NCBI GenBank assembly: GCA_040954595.2
Contig: CM082578.2
Location: 15,252,001 to 15,316,000 of the forward strand
Direction: 5' to 3'
Length of the DNA stretch: 64,000 nucleotides
Source of the DNA: Balanoglossus misakiensis
Lineage: Eukaryota > Hemichordata
The notes under the pieces are model-generated. The model was not told the origin of the DNA. It saw only the letters and a list, made by a program, of their open reading frames with translations, and made no database searches. Positions 36,161 to 49,100 of the stretch are shown here, one piece after another (position 1 is the stretch's first letter; each line of letters begins with the position of its first letter). Made by a program: the position numbers and the translations under genes.

Positions 36161-39100
36161 AAAATCGAAGGAGTATACATGTAAGCGCGCTTGAGAGGCG
36201 GGCCAATCTCCTGCAAATTGATTAATTTCTAAATGACGGTAGAGTATGTTTCTTACCTTTAAAAGTAGAACACTGCGTTTTAATCTGTGTTAGAATGATA
36301 GAATATTTAATGTCTCAGTAGACGTTATAATCATTAAATGTCATTAATGGTATCGTGCCATACGCACCGAGCAGCTAAGTGCAATTTTCGTAATGTTCTT
36401 TGCTGTATGTTTAATCCCATAAAATATTTAGCAGTGACGACATTCGTATAAGTCTTTAAGACGGAATTCCAAGAATAAAAGCAAAGACCACAGTAATTTT
36501 GGAAATGAGATGCCAGCCTTCTCCATTCACAGACCAATTAGTAAAGTTCCTACACACGAAATGACATCCAAGTTCTTCAGGTCTATCACTCGGTCACTGC
36601 ACTGTTCTTGATAATTGGGCGTGAAGTGGAAGATGCTTCAGGCTACGTCACGTGACTTTGAAATGCATATCCTGTTCACGCAGAAACATTTACCTTACAT
36701 GTCAACCGTGACTGTTCAATGAACTGCGCTAGTTTCTGCACTGAATTGTCGAAGACATATTTCACCAAAATTTTACATATATGTGAACACCTACAGAAGA
36801 CGAACGAAGTCAAATGCTAGGAATCAGTGGTTATATTGGGGAAAATTCGAAAAATGTATTTGCATGGTCAGTGATTGAATATCCTTATTGGATCATATTT
36901 TAAAATTAACAGGCGGAGGGTCACTACAATTGCACAATTCAGTGGGGGTCACTATTTTTCGTGGACCAAGACTTTGAAAAACACCAGCCAGGCCCCGCTC
37001 ACTTGTCCAGACCCTTAGGAATCAGGCTTGCATGAAATTACAAACTAATACGCCTTTCATTCTGACTGAAATTAATTTTTGATATGTACGTTCTTATCAT
37101 GTATCGCGTAAACCTCTCTCACATGTGCTCTCAACTTCAATCAAAATCTATACCACCACTAGCGGGCGCTAATACAATACAAACACAGATTCGAAATCAG
37201 GTGCTGATACACTGAGCAGTCCTTTACAACTCTGTACATGGTGATCGAAAGAGAACTTCTTACTAATTCTTTAGCGCCCTCTACCAGACGCTTGTGAAGG
37301 CAGCCTGATATGCTACGATGTAGTTTATCCATTAATCGTTTTGTATGTCTGCGAGTGACTTTCATTTGCCGGGATACTTGTTATAGCCAAAATAAACTAC
37401 ATGCACATCATCCACTATATTATTCGGAAACACTTAAATGCACTCCGTTAACGGAACCATAAATTGCGAAGGGGCGTTAAGAGAGACAAACGCCCTCAGT
37501 GTTGAACGGTTTTAAGATGGAAACACACTTTCATGTCAGACACCTGTAAACTACGGTGACTTTCGGGGATCTTTACTTCTTCCAACAAATATGTGAACAT
37601 GCCGAGTTACGACACACTTCATTAGTATTATCGTACTATATGAGCACTTTGCTTGTAAAAATTCACCGCCTTCGTTAGATCTCTTAAAATCCGAACAAAT
37701 AACATAAATCACGGTCTACTTTAATATCCTTCGCCATAACCTCTGCAAACTCAAAAGAAACCGTTACTTCCGTAAGGGTGTGATATGCAGGGTTTGTAAC
37801 TAAACGTGACGGCCAGGTGGACGCTTTATGGGCCATGTTTATTCACGCGCGTTCTTTAGTCTAGGAAAGTAAATATGGTGTTCTTGTGAGACAAGTATTG
37901 TCCAAGTCTGCCACCTGATCTCAACCGATAGGCCATTATTCTCCTACAGAGAAAGTAAGATTTACGAATGCTAAAAGCTTTCGGGTTAAAGAGCTAGACA
38001 ATTTTGATCCTCATATAGACATTTCTGCCAGATGAAATGCATAAATCTCAATCGTATAGTTCACGTTTATGCCATTTCATGATTCTTGATTTACGTTTGG
38101 CATTTATTCGTTTAATTTTTCAACAAATAAAAAATAAACTTAACACTTTGAGAAAGCGTTAATTGTGGCATGATACTAAGCAGTGGTCATATGTTACGGG
38201 TTGTGAATTCATGCTCTCAGCACCTTGCAAGGAAAGTAGTTCAACATCTAGATCAAAGAGAATGGCAACAAATCATGGTAAAGATGCATAATGCCATTAA
38301 GGCCAGCATTAAGCAGTTGAATCTCATATAATACTCGTAAGTATTTTTTCGCACACGCATAAACAACCGCACAACAGGCAGACGAACGAACGACTGAATG
38401 AACACACAAACTAACACACACACGGACAAACAAAGGCAAACATGGCGAGGGCAGTATAAATCTGGACTGAAGCATTATGGGATTACGTGAGATCTTTAAA
38501 TTGTGATTGTGGGGGAAATTGAGCATGTGTCAATGTGTAAGCACAAAGCTGCCGACACTTGATGACAAATAAATCATGATAAAACTGAAATGGTTACTTA
38601 ATTATTATTGGCACTTTTTATCATCTTTATATCCAATAAATTACCTAGCAATTTCGGGTTAAGACATGAGAGGAAATAAATGTGAAAGAACACAGTATGA
38701 ATAATTTCCAGAGCCGCGCGGCTAACTACAGAAGGAAGAACATGAATGTAAATTATCGTTAATTGGGAAGTAACGTGTACCTAGATCATCTTGGCTTCAA
38801 AGTATAGATGTAGGAATGTGCTTAAGGCGAAACCACAAATGAGAGTTAGGGCATTGTACTTAAACAAGTGCAATTATAGGTCAGTCACACTGGCCGGAAT
38901 TTTAAACTAGAATGATATCTCAATTTAAGTCATAATTGTCCCTTTTCCGTTGAGTTGTCTCAAATTTCTCATTAATGATTTGATGTGTTTTTTTCCTCAG
39001 TTAGTGAATTAGTAGACATATGCATCTCTTACCTGACCATTATTATGCATTACTAAACTTGGTTTACATCTAAGTACGAATTTGGCATATGGTGTTTAAT

Positions 39101-42100
39101 CGCGCGATAACAGCCACGTTTTTATCACAATTGCGCCAGCACACAGTTCCTAGAGCACACTCGAGAAAGGAACGTTCACAACACGGAAATAATCTGTTGA
39201 CGTCGACCGCCTGTCTGAAAGCAGAAACGCGGGAGCTGCTTAATCGGTTCCTGAACGTCGAAAGTGCACGAACAACCCAGTTGCGCAGAACATTGAACTG
39301 TTTTATGGTCAACAACCAACTTCAAAGACAACGCTAAACGATTCGCATTTATTTCGTGATATCAAACTCGATCCGGATGAAAAGGACGAGGTGAAATGTG
39401 ATCATTAAAATTGATGGAAATAGTTTTGCGATCAAATTCCAGAAGTCGTAAAGTAATGCTAATAGATCTTTACTTTCAACGCTCTTTTGTGCCATGTAAC
39501 TATTTTTCTTGTTTTATTCGTAAGGGCTGTGACCTTCAATTAAATCTGCCTGATTAGAATAGTCGTAATTCGCAGCCAGGATTCGTGACATAGGTAGTCA
39601 TGTGACATTTTGATGAAGTGTTAATCAGTCGCTCGGGTGCGGTGTTTTCCCTCTCCACAAAACAGGAAATCACACCGCTATTTTTGTCCATTGCAATACT
39701 GTGAGTTCTATTGTAGGTGTTGAACAAGGCATCCATCAAACCTCGGCCTTACTGCGCCAAACAGTACATGATGAATAATGAGCGGATATTCTAGAGGACG
39801 CGTGCACTTGTTGACTGCGCATTTTCCCCACAACTCTTTACTTCTACATAGCTAGCAAAGACCATATAAATGACCCTTAACTTGATAGTCAACAGATCCA
39901 TCTACTCAACAACAACCAAAACATTTTAAATTTTTGACGACACGTGACCCTAATTAGCGTCTCTTCCATAACATTACATTTGTTCAGTTCACAAGCGTTC
40001 AAAGAAAGTACATCGCTGGTGCAGTGAGTAGTTTAATAACCTTTTCCAGAGAGGCGTGTGCCCACAATGTAAGCGCACTAACCTATATCATTAGCCCATT
40101 TAACAAACCTCAGTACAACGCAACTTAATCGTCGTTTCTGCAGACAGTGTATACAACAATATGCTAAAATGCCTGACAGGTATTCAATTACACACGTGTC
40201 TCCAAGCCCTACTGTATATCATCACAAATAAATGACATTTGACTATTACATTTCCGTTATGATATTGATGCGAACCGCCCACGTGTGTGGAAATAGTCGA
40301 CCCAAGAATTATTGTTTTCCAAAGACTCATAAAAAGTTAAAAAAAATGTGAACGTCAGTAAGGAACAAATACGTACTGAGCTATTCATCATAATCCGTCG
40401 GTGTCATAAGAAATGTATGGCAACATGACTTGTGTAAACATATTTTGCTGAAAAAGCCCTCAGATAAAAGTATCTAGAATAGATATATCTCACGATCTAA
40501 CCAATGGCTATACACATTGAGTTGTTTTGTACGAGCAATGATGCGCGCCATCCTTTAGGCTGAGTGAAAGGTCTGCATATTACGCAAAGACGTGTGGATG
40601 TCGTCGTTCAGGAAACGATAAGGACCACAAAAAGGGATAATGGGATTTTGAAGAAGAAGAATGCGCGCTGAACAACGGTAAAAGACTGACAAATAAAATA
40701 TTATAGTACATTGTCAGCGATATTAGGTGGATCTCCGGGAGCCAACAGCTATTGAAACACCGATGAACTGATAATCCGAATGAACACATATTTGTAATGC
40801 ACTACACTACACTAACCAATTAACTGATTCATAAAATCACGGTTTGATCATTGGTAGAATATGACCATGAAATATTAAGTCCTCGATTCAAAGAGCAGGA
40901 AGTCGACATAACGACGCCGTATCGTTTGAAGCTCTTTTCTTAAACACCTTCCAATTAACATTGAATCTAACCATTCTATCGATCTGCCCATCTTCCCTCT
41001 ACTGTGTATGATCTGCCACATGTATTTTCGATCTTCTTATTCGATAACTTAACCTGCCACATGTGCGCCGACAGCCAGACAAACGTGGCTCTTTTGAGCG
41101 TCTTCCGGGGCCTGCCTTTATCGGTGCAAATATGTCAGGTGCGTCAACGATTACCTTCGACTTCATTTGAATAAAGAGTGGATTAAGGGCGATATGGCCT
41201 ATTCAAATTGATCCCGGCGATAAAAATGCGCACGTACATTATAAAAGAAATGAAGAAGAAGAAATGTGCTTTTTTACGATGCGTTTGAAAAATGACCTTA
41301 ATTTACAAGCTACAACGAATTAACACAGGGAGATACATTGTGACACAGATTCGATACAGTTCTATTGGTCGGGGGTAGTTATACTAGTTTTCTTCTCTAT
41401 TTTTGCAGTTGGCTATGCTCAAAGGTCTTCAAAACCTGAAGTTATGCGAAATCTTTCACGCGTACCTGACTTTATATAGCGTACTTAATACTCGAAGTTG
41501 TTTATCGGCAGAGATAGGTTTAATTGTTGTATGGCGTGGTGGTTATAGATGGCCAGCACGTATTGAATTGTTCCACACGTATTGTGTCTTGGTGTGATTA
41601 CGTTCGCCATTAAATGTGGCGGTAAAACTCATCATCACAGTACTAAGCTAACGGAGTACTAAAGGTTGGCCTCTCTCTACGCCGGACTGTGGACACATGG
41701 GTCTGTGGTAATGAAGTTTTATTACGAGCATCGCAAAATGAAAGTGTGAAGTTACAATAAACGAATAGACAAAAGCAAATATATGCTTTTATTTCCTGTT
41801 CATGTGGCCCTAAAATATCTGTCATGATATTAAACACAAGGTGACTAATTTCATTACGTGTTGTGTTGGGGAAAACAGCCCACTGGGATGCGGTGTTTTC
41901 TCTCAAAACTCAAACCGCTTTACAGCCCGAAGAAAAAAAACCTATAAACCTGCAACAAGATTCAAATCACACTCTGTGGCTATGCGCTCGAAAGACCCAC
42001 CCGATACCCTCAAACACACTGAGCGATTTCTCAAAGATAATGTCCAACATCAGTATTCAAAGGAATCTAGTATTGAAACGCTGTATCTCAAACAGGTATG

Positions 42101-43610
42101 ACCATGTCATATGTTAACTTCAGCCTATAGAGTTTCTTTAAAAAAATCAGCTTACCCGGCATCTCCATTCTGAGCATAGGCTTCCGTGTTGATGGACATG
42201 TAAGTGATGTATTCAAGTCATCGCAAGATAGGCACATTGTCTATAATAGAACCCATAAAAATATACTGATTAAAAAGTTGATGTATGGCACTGTATAAAA
42301 CTATAGGAAATAGCTGATAGTTTTAGCCCGATTTCATCTTAGGAAACGATGCGTGCGTTGAAGGATAACTTTTTCCTGTGAGCTTTTTCAGAATAGAAAA
42401 TTTACCGAGGGACTCTATATGATGAAAATATCTCCGGGGATTTGTGTCAGGATGGCTTATGCAAGGGAGAGTACGTCGTGTCCAGCGGCAAGGTTTTTTT
42501 GGAGTTGATGAGACGGGAGCGTCTCCCTGAGACTGTCATCGTACGAAACAAAAGCAATTTCCTCAATCAACCTGCTAATGTGTGAATGACGGTGTTCGTG
42601 AATCATCGGAAATGAAAACTATCTTTGTATTAGAGTGTAACTGTTGATATATGTCTTGAAACCTTATGACATTCGGTTGGGCAAATTAGCTGCTGAGTTT
42701 AATAAGTCGATGAGATTAATTTTGTAACGCTTGTTTTAGTAAGTAAAATACGCGTGATTCGCGTCGCTTTGTACGTTCCATATTCTACATACCATGGCAA
42801 CACTTCCGGCATTGACAATGATGTAATCATGTTGCTGCCATCGGTTAAATTTAGCCTTAAACATATGAAAAGGGGATTTTCAACTGTTGATGGCAGTGCA
42901 CATGCGCACGAAGGACAGCGAACAGTTAGCAGGCAAAGTATACGTGGTCTGCGCATAAAAGCGGGAACCACGTCGTTTTATCAAGCAATTCCCGACTAAT
43001 TACGAGACCTGTGAATGCCATTAAAGTGTGCACAAGCCTCAGGCTTTTCATTTTCCGCAAGCCTTCATAAAATGACAATACGAAACGTAAGTTTAATAGG
43101 ATGGCAGACTATTTGACAACCTTCAGAAAACATCTGTTCACACGATTAATTCAAAACGTCCGCAAACTACTGAAGTTTATTTTTCCGTGGTTGCAAAACC
43201 ATGCATATTTAGTTGAGTTTCTCTTACGTCCGTCCCTCTTGGAGCATTTATGAGACTAGCATGCGGCATGACAACTTCCAGTTACTCAATGTTTTGCACA
43301 GGTTTGTTACTTCGTCGTTCCACACCATGGAAACCGACACTACGTTTCAAGGATCGAATCCACTACCAATTTAACGGAATTCGCCGCTATGTGTATACAA
43401 GTACAATTATCACACCATTTGGGATGAGTAATGGGATTGAAACAGACTTTGCTGGTGAAAGAAAGAACGGCAGATTTTTCAAGCCAAAAGGTTTAATTTA
43501 AGCTGGATTTTATCTATAAAAGACAACCCTATATTAAGGATTATATTGGGGTTTCAAAAAGCCATTAAAAGTATGAATACATTAATCAAAATAGACAGTT
43601 GGATGCCGGA
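36161..43610. other. long intergenic stretch, no gene recognised
   Basis: No coding frame with family features, RNA gene or clear repeat. ACCATGGCAAC (RFX half-site-like) lies at about 42790. Confidence 0.5.
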
Positions 43611-43685
43611 CAAACAGACAGGCATACTGACAGACAGACAGGCAGGTAGGCAGGTGGGAAGGTGGGTAGAGAGGTAGGTAGGTAG
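43611..43685. repeat. degenerate (CAGA)/(GGTA) microsatellite
   Basis: caaacagacaggcat, cagacagacaggcaggtagg, then ggtgggtagagaggtaggta units: two tetranucleotide motifs merging into each other. Confidence 0.85.
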
Positions 43686-45426
43686 AAGATATTTACAATA
43701 TAGCTTGTTCACACACTTCAAATGAACCATGATATATATTAGGTTTAAGGTTAGTACAAAATTGATTCCTTGTGCTATGTAATGGAAGTAAAATACTTTG
43801 ATTTAAGGTGATTGGAACATAGTTTCACGACAAGCCTCACCAGTTGATATTCTAAAATACTGCCAATAAATGAAATCTTAACGACTCATGCCGCGGTGAT
43901 AATGGTGCCATTTTACGGAGGTTATATCTGAAACTTAATCTAGAAGTCGGATCCTCGATGTATACGTGAAAGCCCGAGTGATAAATTACGCTCGGCAATA
44001 TAATGTTTCCCGGTGGTTTATTGTGATGAAGAACGCCTTGACGCTATCTCACATAGGGCACGTGCGTCCGAATTCAATTTATCATTCGGAGGCACAACAG
44101 AGACGACGACAACAACAAGGTAACAGAGGCGTGCACAGATGAAAGCAGTGAGAACGTTTTTGTGCGTATCACACTCGACTGTTTTCATCAGAACGACATC
44201 AGCCAGCACACTTAACCAAAGCGCAAAGTGTAACCCTGTTTCTCTATGTCCCAAATAACATATGCGAAAAAGGGCACTAGAATCTTCTCTATATTCATAG
44301 CAGGGTAAATCCTCCGCACTGAATTACAAAAATTACCCGTCATCAAACAGATCATGTCTTACAAAAAATAGATAATAACAAAGGTGAAAACTTACCCACA
44401 AGGTACATTTATCAACATTTTCTCAAGAAGCGTATGATGACATTGCCGCCGGGCCAAGAAACTCATTATCGAGAGCTCTTCATTCTATGCGATGTGAATA
44501 GTTGTTGTTTTTTTCTTTTTCTTTTATATTCATCCTGAAATTATAAGACCGTATTTCATTCTTCAAAGAAAATTACATGGACGCGTACCCACATATGTCA
44601 TTTCCACAATGAAGGGTGGATGTTATGGATTTTGAAAAAGAAATATGTTATGTGTACCTATGTACTTGTTTGATATTCAAAGAAAAGTTTGACCAGTACA
44701 AGTCGTGTTCGTAAAGGTGAAAGCATGCATATACAGTCATATTGAATACAAAGCGAAGGTGCCAATCAACATATTATTCGATTATGTCGCCGTTCGTGGA
44801 TACTGGATATGCATGCACACAGACTGACCTCGCTCTCTAAATGATAATTAATGCTCAGGATGGCGCCCTCTACGCCAATTACACCCGCGTTGGGCAATGT
44901 TGTTTCAAGTTATTTTTCCGATAAATATAGGCAGTACAGACTTAACGTTGGTAGGGTGAATCGTGATATGCTTCTTCGCACATGCGCAATAATTTTCAAT
45001 TGTTTTGATTTATCGCGAAGGACTTGTCAATGACGTACGACAGTCTCTTATATCCGGTGTTAGTATATACCAAGGAACTATTTGCTCCATGAAGTTCGTA
45101 CTCAGCTCGTCGATGGGAACTGTCATTGGTGAATACACAATGTATTTTGAAAGGAGCATTGTCTAAATGTCTTCGTGAGGACTTCATGGGTATCTATCCC
45201 AGAATTTAGACGTTTTCAATGATACTCAAGCATATCATGGTATAGAGGCGAACAAACGGCGTCGTTTTTTCGAAATAATCACTGGGATTTATACACCCTA
45301 TTGTGTTAATCCATAGCGATCTAGCAGAGACATCTGAGAAGGTCTATATGTTAATGCACACGCGTACGCTTTTGTGAAGAACGCCAGATAAGTCGCTAGC
45401 GGATTGTCAGCGAGGCAGCATGTACT
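43686..45426. other. intergenic, no gene recognised
   Basis: No supported feature. I looked here without success for a minus-strand exon with the second membrane helix expected if the next candidate were a DEG/ENaC gene. Confidence 0.45.
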
Positions 45427-45840
45427 CTAGCTTGTATACTCAACTGTGAAGACGATTGTAATACCATTTTCATGAAGCGGGTAAGTATTAATCCAATCCG
45501 ATCCTGATTTTTTCCCGCCACAAGAGACGTGCCGACTCAAACGTGCCGCCAAACGATCGGTGCAAGGCAGTAAGCAGCGACTGGCCATGTTCAGTGTGCC
45601 TTGATTCGATACCGAGGAGGTTCGAGACAAGGCATAAAGTTTACACAGCCGCTGTTGGCAGTTTTCAACTCTTTGATTTACGATCAGAATCCCGGAGTAT
45701 TTGTATTGCGGTATGTTATCGATTTCCGTTAGTGTCCTGTTGAATGCGGTACCAAGGCAGTATTTCACCACTAATAGAATTAGCTGCAGCAATGACGTAA
45801 TGTTGATACCGCTCGTTTTGTATCTTTGTAATGGGGGGTT

Positions 45841-46080
45841 TCAGCTGTTTTTAAAAAAGACTGAAACAGTCTCAGTGTTTTGTTTGTATACTCTAAAAAT
45901 CCGCGCGAAATCCACGTATTTTGTGGATAAATCTTCACGTGAAAACCTGCAATTCCAGAAATCCCTGTACTCCGTTAAACACGGCGTCGTAGTGTTGTCT
46001 GTGCAAGTAGTTTCACACTCGGCGGTCACAGTTCTCGAAAGGCGAAAGTAACCGATAGTTATTATAAATGACAGGGTTTC
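45841..46080 (-). CDS. possible DEG/ENaC-like extracellular-domain exon (weak)
   Basis: The minus-strand frame of 45841-46140 contains, in its second half, a Cys-rich TTTPC-x3-Y segment. About 30 residues later comes K-Q-N followed by T-E-T-V-S-V-F-F-K. The order and spacing (PC...Y...KY...N...FF) resemble the end of the extracellular domain of acid-sensing and epithelial sodium channels, just before the second membrane helix. A pyrimidine-rich stretch ending in AG precedes the segment on the minus strand. No following membrane helix was found, the frame ends in TGA soon after the match, and no good donor site is visible, so this is either a decayed exon or a chance resemblance. Confidence 0.2.
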   Translation of the reverse strand, partial: ETLSFIITIGYFRLSRTVTAECETTCTDNTTTPCLTEYRDFWNCRFSREDLSTKYVDFARIFRVYKQNTETVSVFFKNS

Positions 46081-46140
46081 GTCCCAGAAGAGAAACACAA
46101 CCACGGAAAAGATTGCGCCTGTCAAACCAGGTGCGCTCAT

Positions 46141-49100
46141 TCTTGGGGCGTTGGACGACCATGCTTTTGCAAAAGTAAAATCGCAGTAGCAACGACATAT
46201 TTTATACTTTGTGGAAAAAGGCCTAGGTAAGCATATTGGTTACTTGGACAGTTTTGTGTGCAAAATGATCGCTTGCACTGATAATGTAGTTTTCACGACC
46301 GCTTTACGCAGGGCACTAAATATTACCGATACTGCAATTTATCCGCAGAAGGATCAACTGACAAGATCTGAACAAACAGTAAGACAGACTGTGGTCAGAA
46401 TTTAAAAAAACCGGACTTAACAAGGCCTGCAAACGACATTAGAAGTGTCGAATAATCCGCCTAACCCCTGGCATGCTAAACACGGAGTGTAGACATCAAC
46501 TGCGTGTTTATCGTCAAGAGCGAAGGAAAGTGATATTGCTATTTTGTTCTCACCTAAAACTCGAGAGAAAATTAATTTCCGCCATCCCTGACAATTTCGT
46601 CTCTATAATATCAAATAAGTCTATGGCATTCAGGCCGCGTTTCATTTTTAGGTCTAATTTGTTCGCCTTGACAGTTATATTACACAGTGTTAGGTGGATA
46701 TAGCATGTGATTTAATTGTGTTGGATTCGTAACTTAGTGAAGCAAATTCACCCTTGCATGCATCCGCTTAATGGTGCATGACCGTATTAAAAAATCGAAA
46801 TTTTTGCTAACTGTTTCGTGTGACATTTTAAATAAATTAGCTCATGAACTTTTGGCGTGGGCGTGGGTCTCAGTGCAAGTCTTTTCACTGTAATCCGACT
46901 TACAATCAGATGTGGAAAGGTCGTAAGACTTCACAGTAAGAGAAATGCAACACTTCCTACATTATAATAAAACACGGAGACAGAATGAAAGCAAGAATCT
47001 CGTACTTCATTGTGGTTAGCGCGGCGGGTAGCCCTATTACAGTACCTGAACCAATTTTACTGAGCAGTGAACACTGAAGGCTACATGGATCTATTCCTTA
47101 TCTACACACAGTCAGTTACAAAATTACAACTATGAAATATTAGGCCATTACGGCCACAAAAGTTACTAATGGGTTCACCATTTTGACATTTTGATATTTT
47201 TTCGCAGAACCAAGAAAACACAATGATTTAAGACTGCTGGGAAGAAATCGTGTTTGATAAAATTAAAGTAATTAACAGAAAAAACAGCTTGATTATTAAG
47301 TATAGGCCCTATACATTAAAATCTTTCATCGAATGTTTAATCTAGTCTGTCTACAAGCAGAGTAGAGGTTGTTTAAAGTTGACCAGTAAGCATGTTTGCA
47401 GAAGTTAAACAGCATAGACAACTTTGCGCATCAATTTGACCAAAATAAGTCGAGAGAGAGATCGACTTTGTCCCTTTAGCGTTGCAAAAACTGATCCAAC
47501 CGTGATATTGAGCATTTAGCTATCCGTATGAAGTTGTCAACCGCGCATGTTGCCCAGTTTACATGGAACTTAAAAGGCCCTGCAACGCAGAAGATTTAGA
47601 TAAGACAAGCACACAATTACATACAGACAAGTAAATTGAAATTCCGCGTAGTTCTTGACGTTCAAGAGAGATAATATCACAAATGACGTCACGGAGGAAA
47701 TCTGTTCAATCTGGAACTTGAAGATGAAAATTGATGCACAGCAGCGAATGGTGCAAATGTCCACTTCTGACAGCGATCTAAACTCCATTATCACTTCGAT
47801 ATACCGACGAAAATTGAAATGTAATGAACACATATTCATCTACGGTTTCCTGTGCTTTCAAACGACAATCACGAGGAAAAACATCTTTGTGTTTTAGTAT
47901 CAAAACACAGTTATATAGGATATGCGCAAAATGGTGATTTGTAATGAGGAAAAATGCTATTTGGCAAGAATAGGAGCGCTTTTACTGAGTGATCAAAGCA
48001 GAGCACATGTTTACGTGACGGTACAGCAATGGTCAAAGTCACTGCCTCTCTATAGCTGTGTTCTTGGTCATGCATTAACACAGACGAGTTTTTCAATAGT
48101 TGGGCGTTTCCAAAAACGCCTTTGGTGTAAAAGAAAACTGTACTGTCAGTTTGGATCTTGATCGTATTTTTACGAGCAGATAATAAGCAATACGGCCACC
48201 TCTGGAAATTATGCTACCGTTGCCATGGCAAATTGAGATCTAGCCAATCAAAGATTTTCAGTGTGTGGCACACGCGAAAAAAAGAGCGCCACCATATGTT
48301 CATTAGAACACTTAGATACGACATTTGCCTTTGCATACGTAAATTGGACGTGATCGTGTACCTTTAATAAATTATAACATACTACATCGTAATATACAAG
48401 ATGTGAGCGTAGAACAAACGTATTCGAAACGCTTCCGTAGATCGAAGAATATATATAGAAGAGCACTTTATGTGAAGTTTCCGATGAAAGGTTACTGTGT
48501 GATGGCAGAATCTTGCACCATTCGATCAATCGACCTATGACCTTTCTCAACAGATACGCAGTACAATGTCGCCAGTGGGCGAAGCGAATGTTTTGTGGCT
48601 GACTAGCTAGTATATGTGATATATATGCACCTGTAAAACAACCTTTCTCTCTTTGGTTTTCCGACAAAGGCCTATCGTTTAGATATCAATGCACTATTTA
48701 CAGCAATTTTATATCTAGTCCGATGGGAAAGGTTATACAGCTATATCACAGCTGTGATCGCTTCGCCGTGAATAGCGTCTCGGTTGGTGATATCGTCGCA
48801 ATACACACTTTCTGTAATTGTGCAATATTTCAGGAATATTTACGCAAGTCTCAGGGGAGATTGCGTATACTATTTCCCATGTGTGCAGGAAGGGCAGTGC
48901 CAGTAATTACACTCTCAAGGAAAATTGCTGCTAATGCGTGTTTCCGAAATCCGTTACCAGAAAAGTCAAAGAAATTCTATGTCTTGCTTGAATGTTAAGA
49001 TCCGTGTTCAAGCCCGTTGCTGAACCGACCAATTGCGCGAAACCTCGTTTTATCGCTGTTTTCTGTTACACGCTCAGTCTTTCCTGCCCGATTGTCAAAT

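Noticed and set aside
48248-48667. 139-codon minus frame
   Set aside because: Longest unexplained frame, but no domain, signal or family pattern and no splice context.
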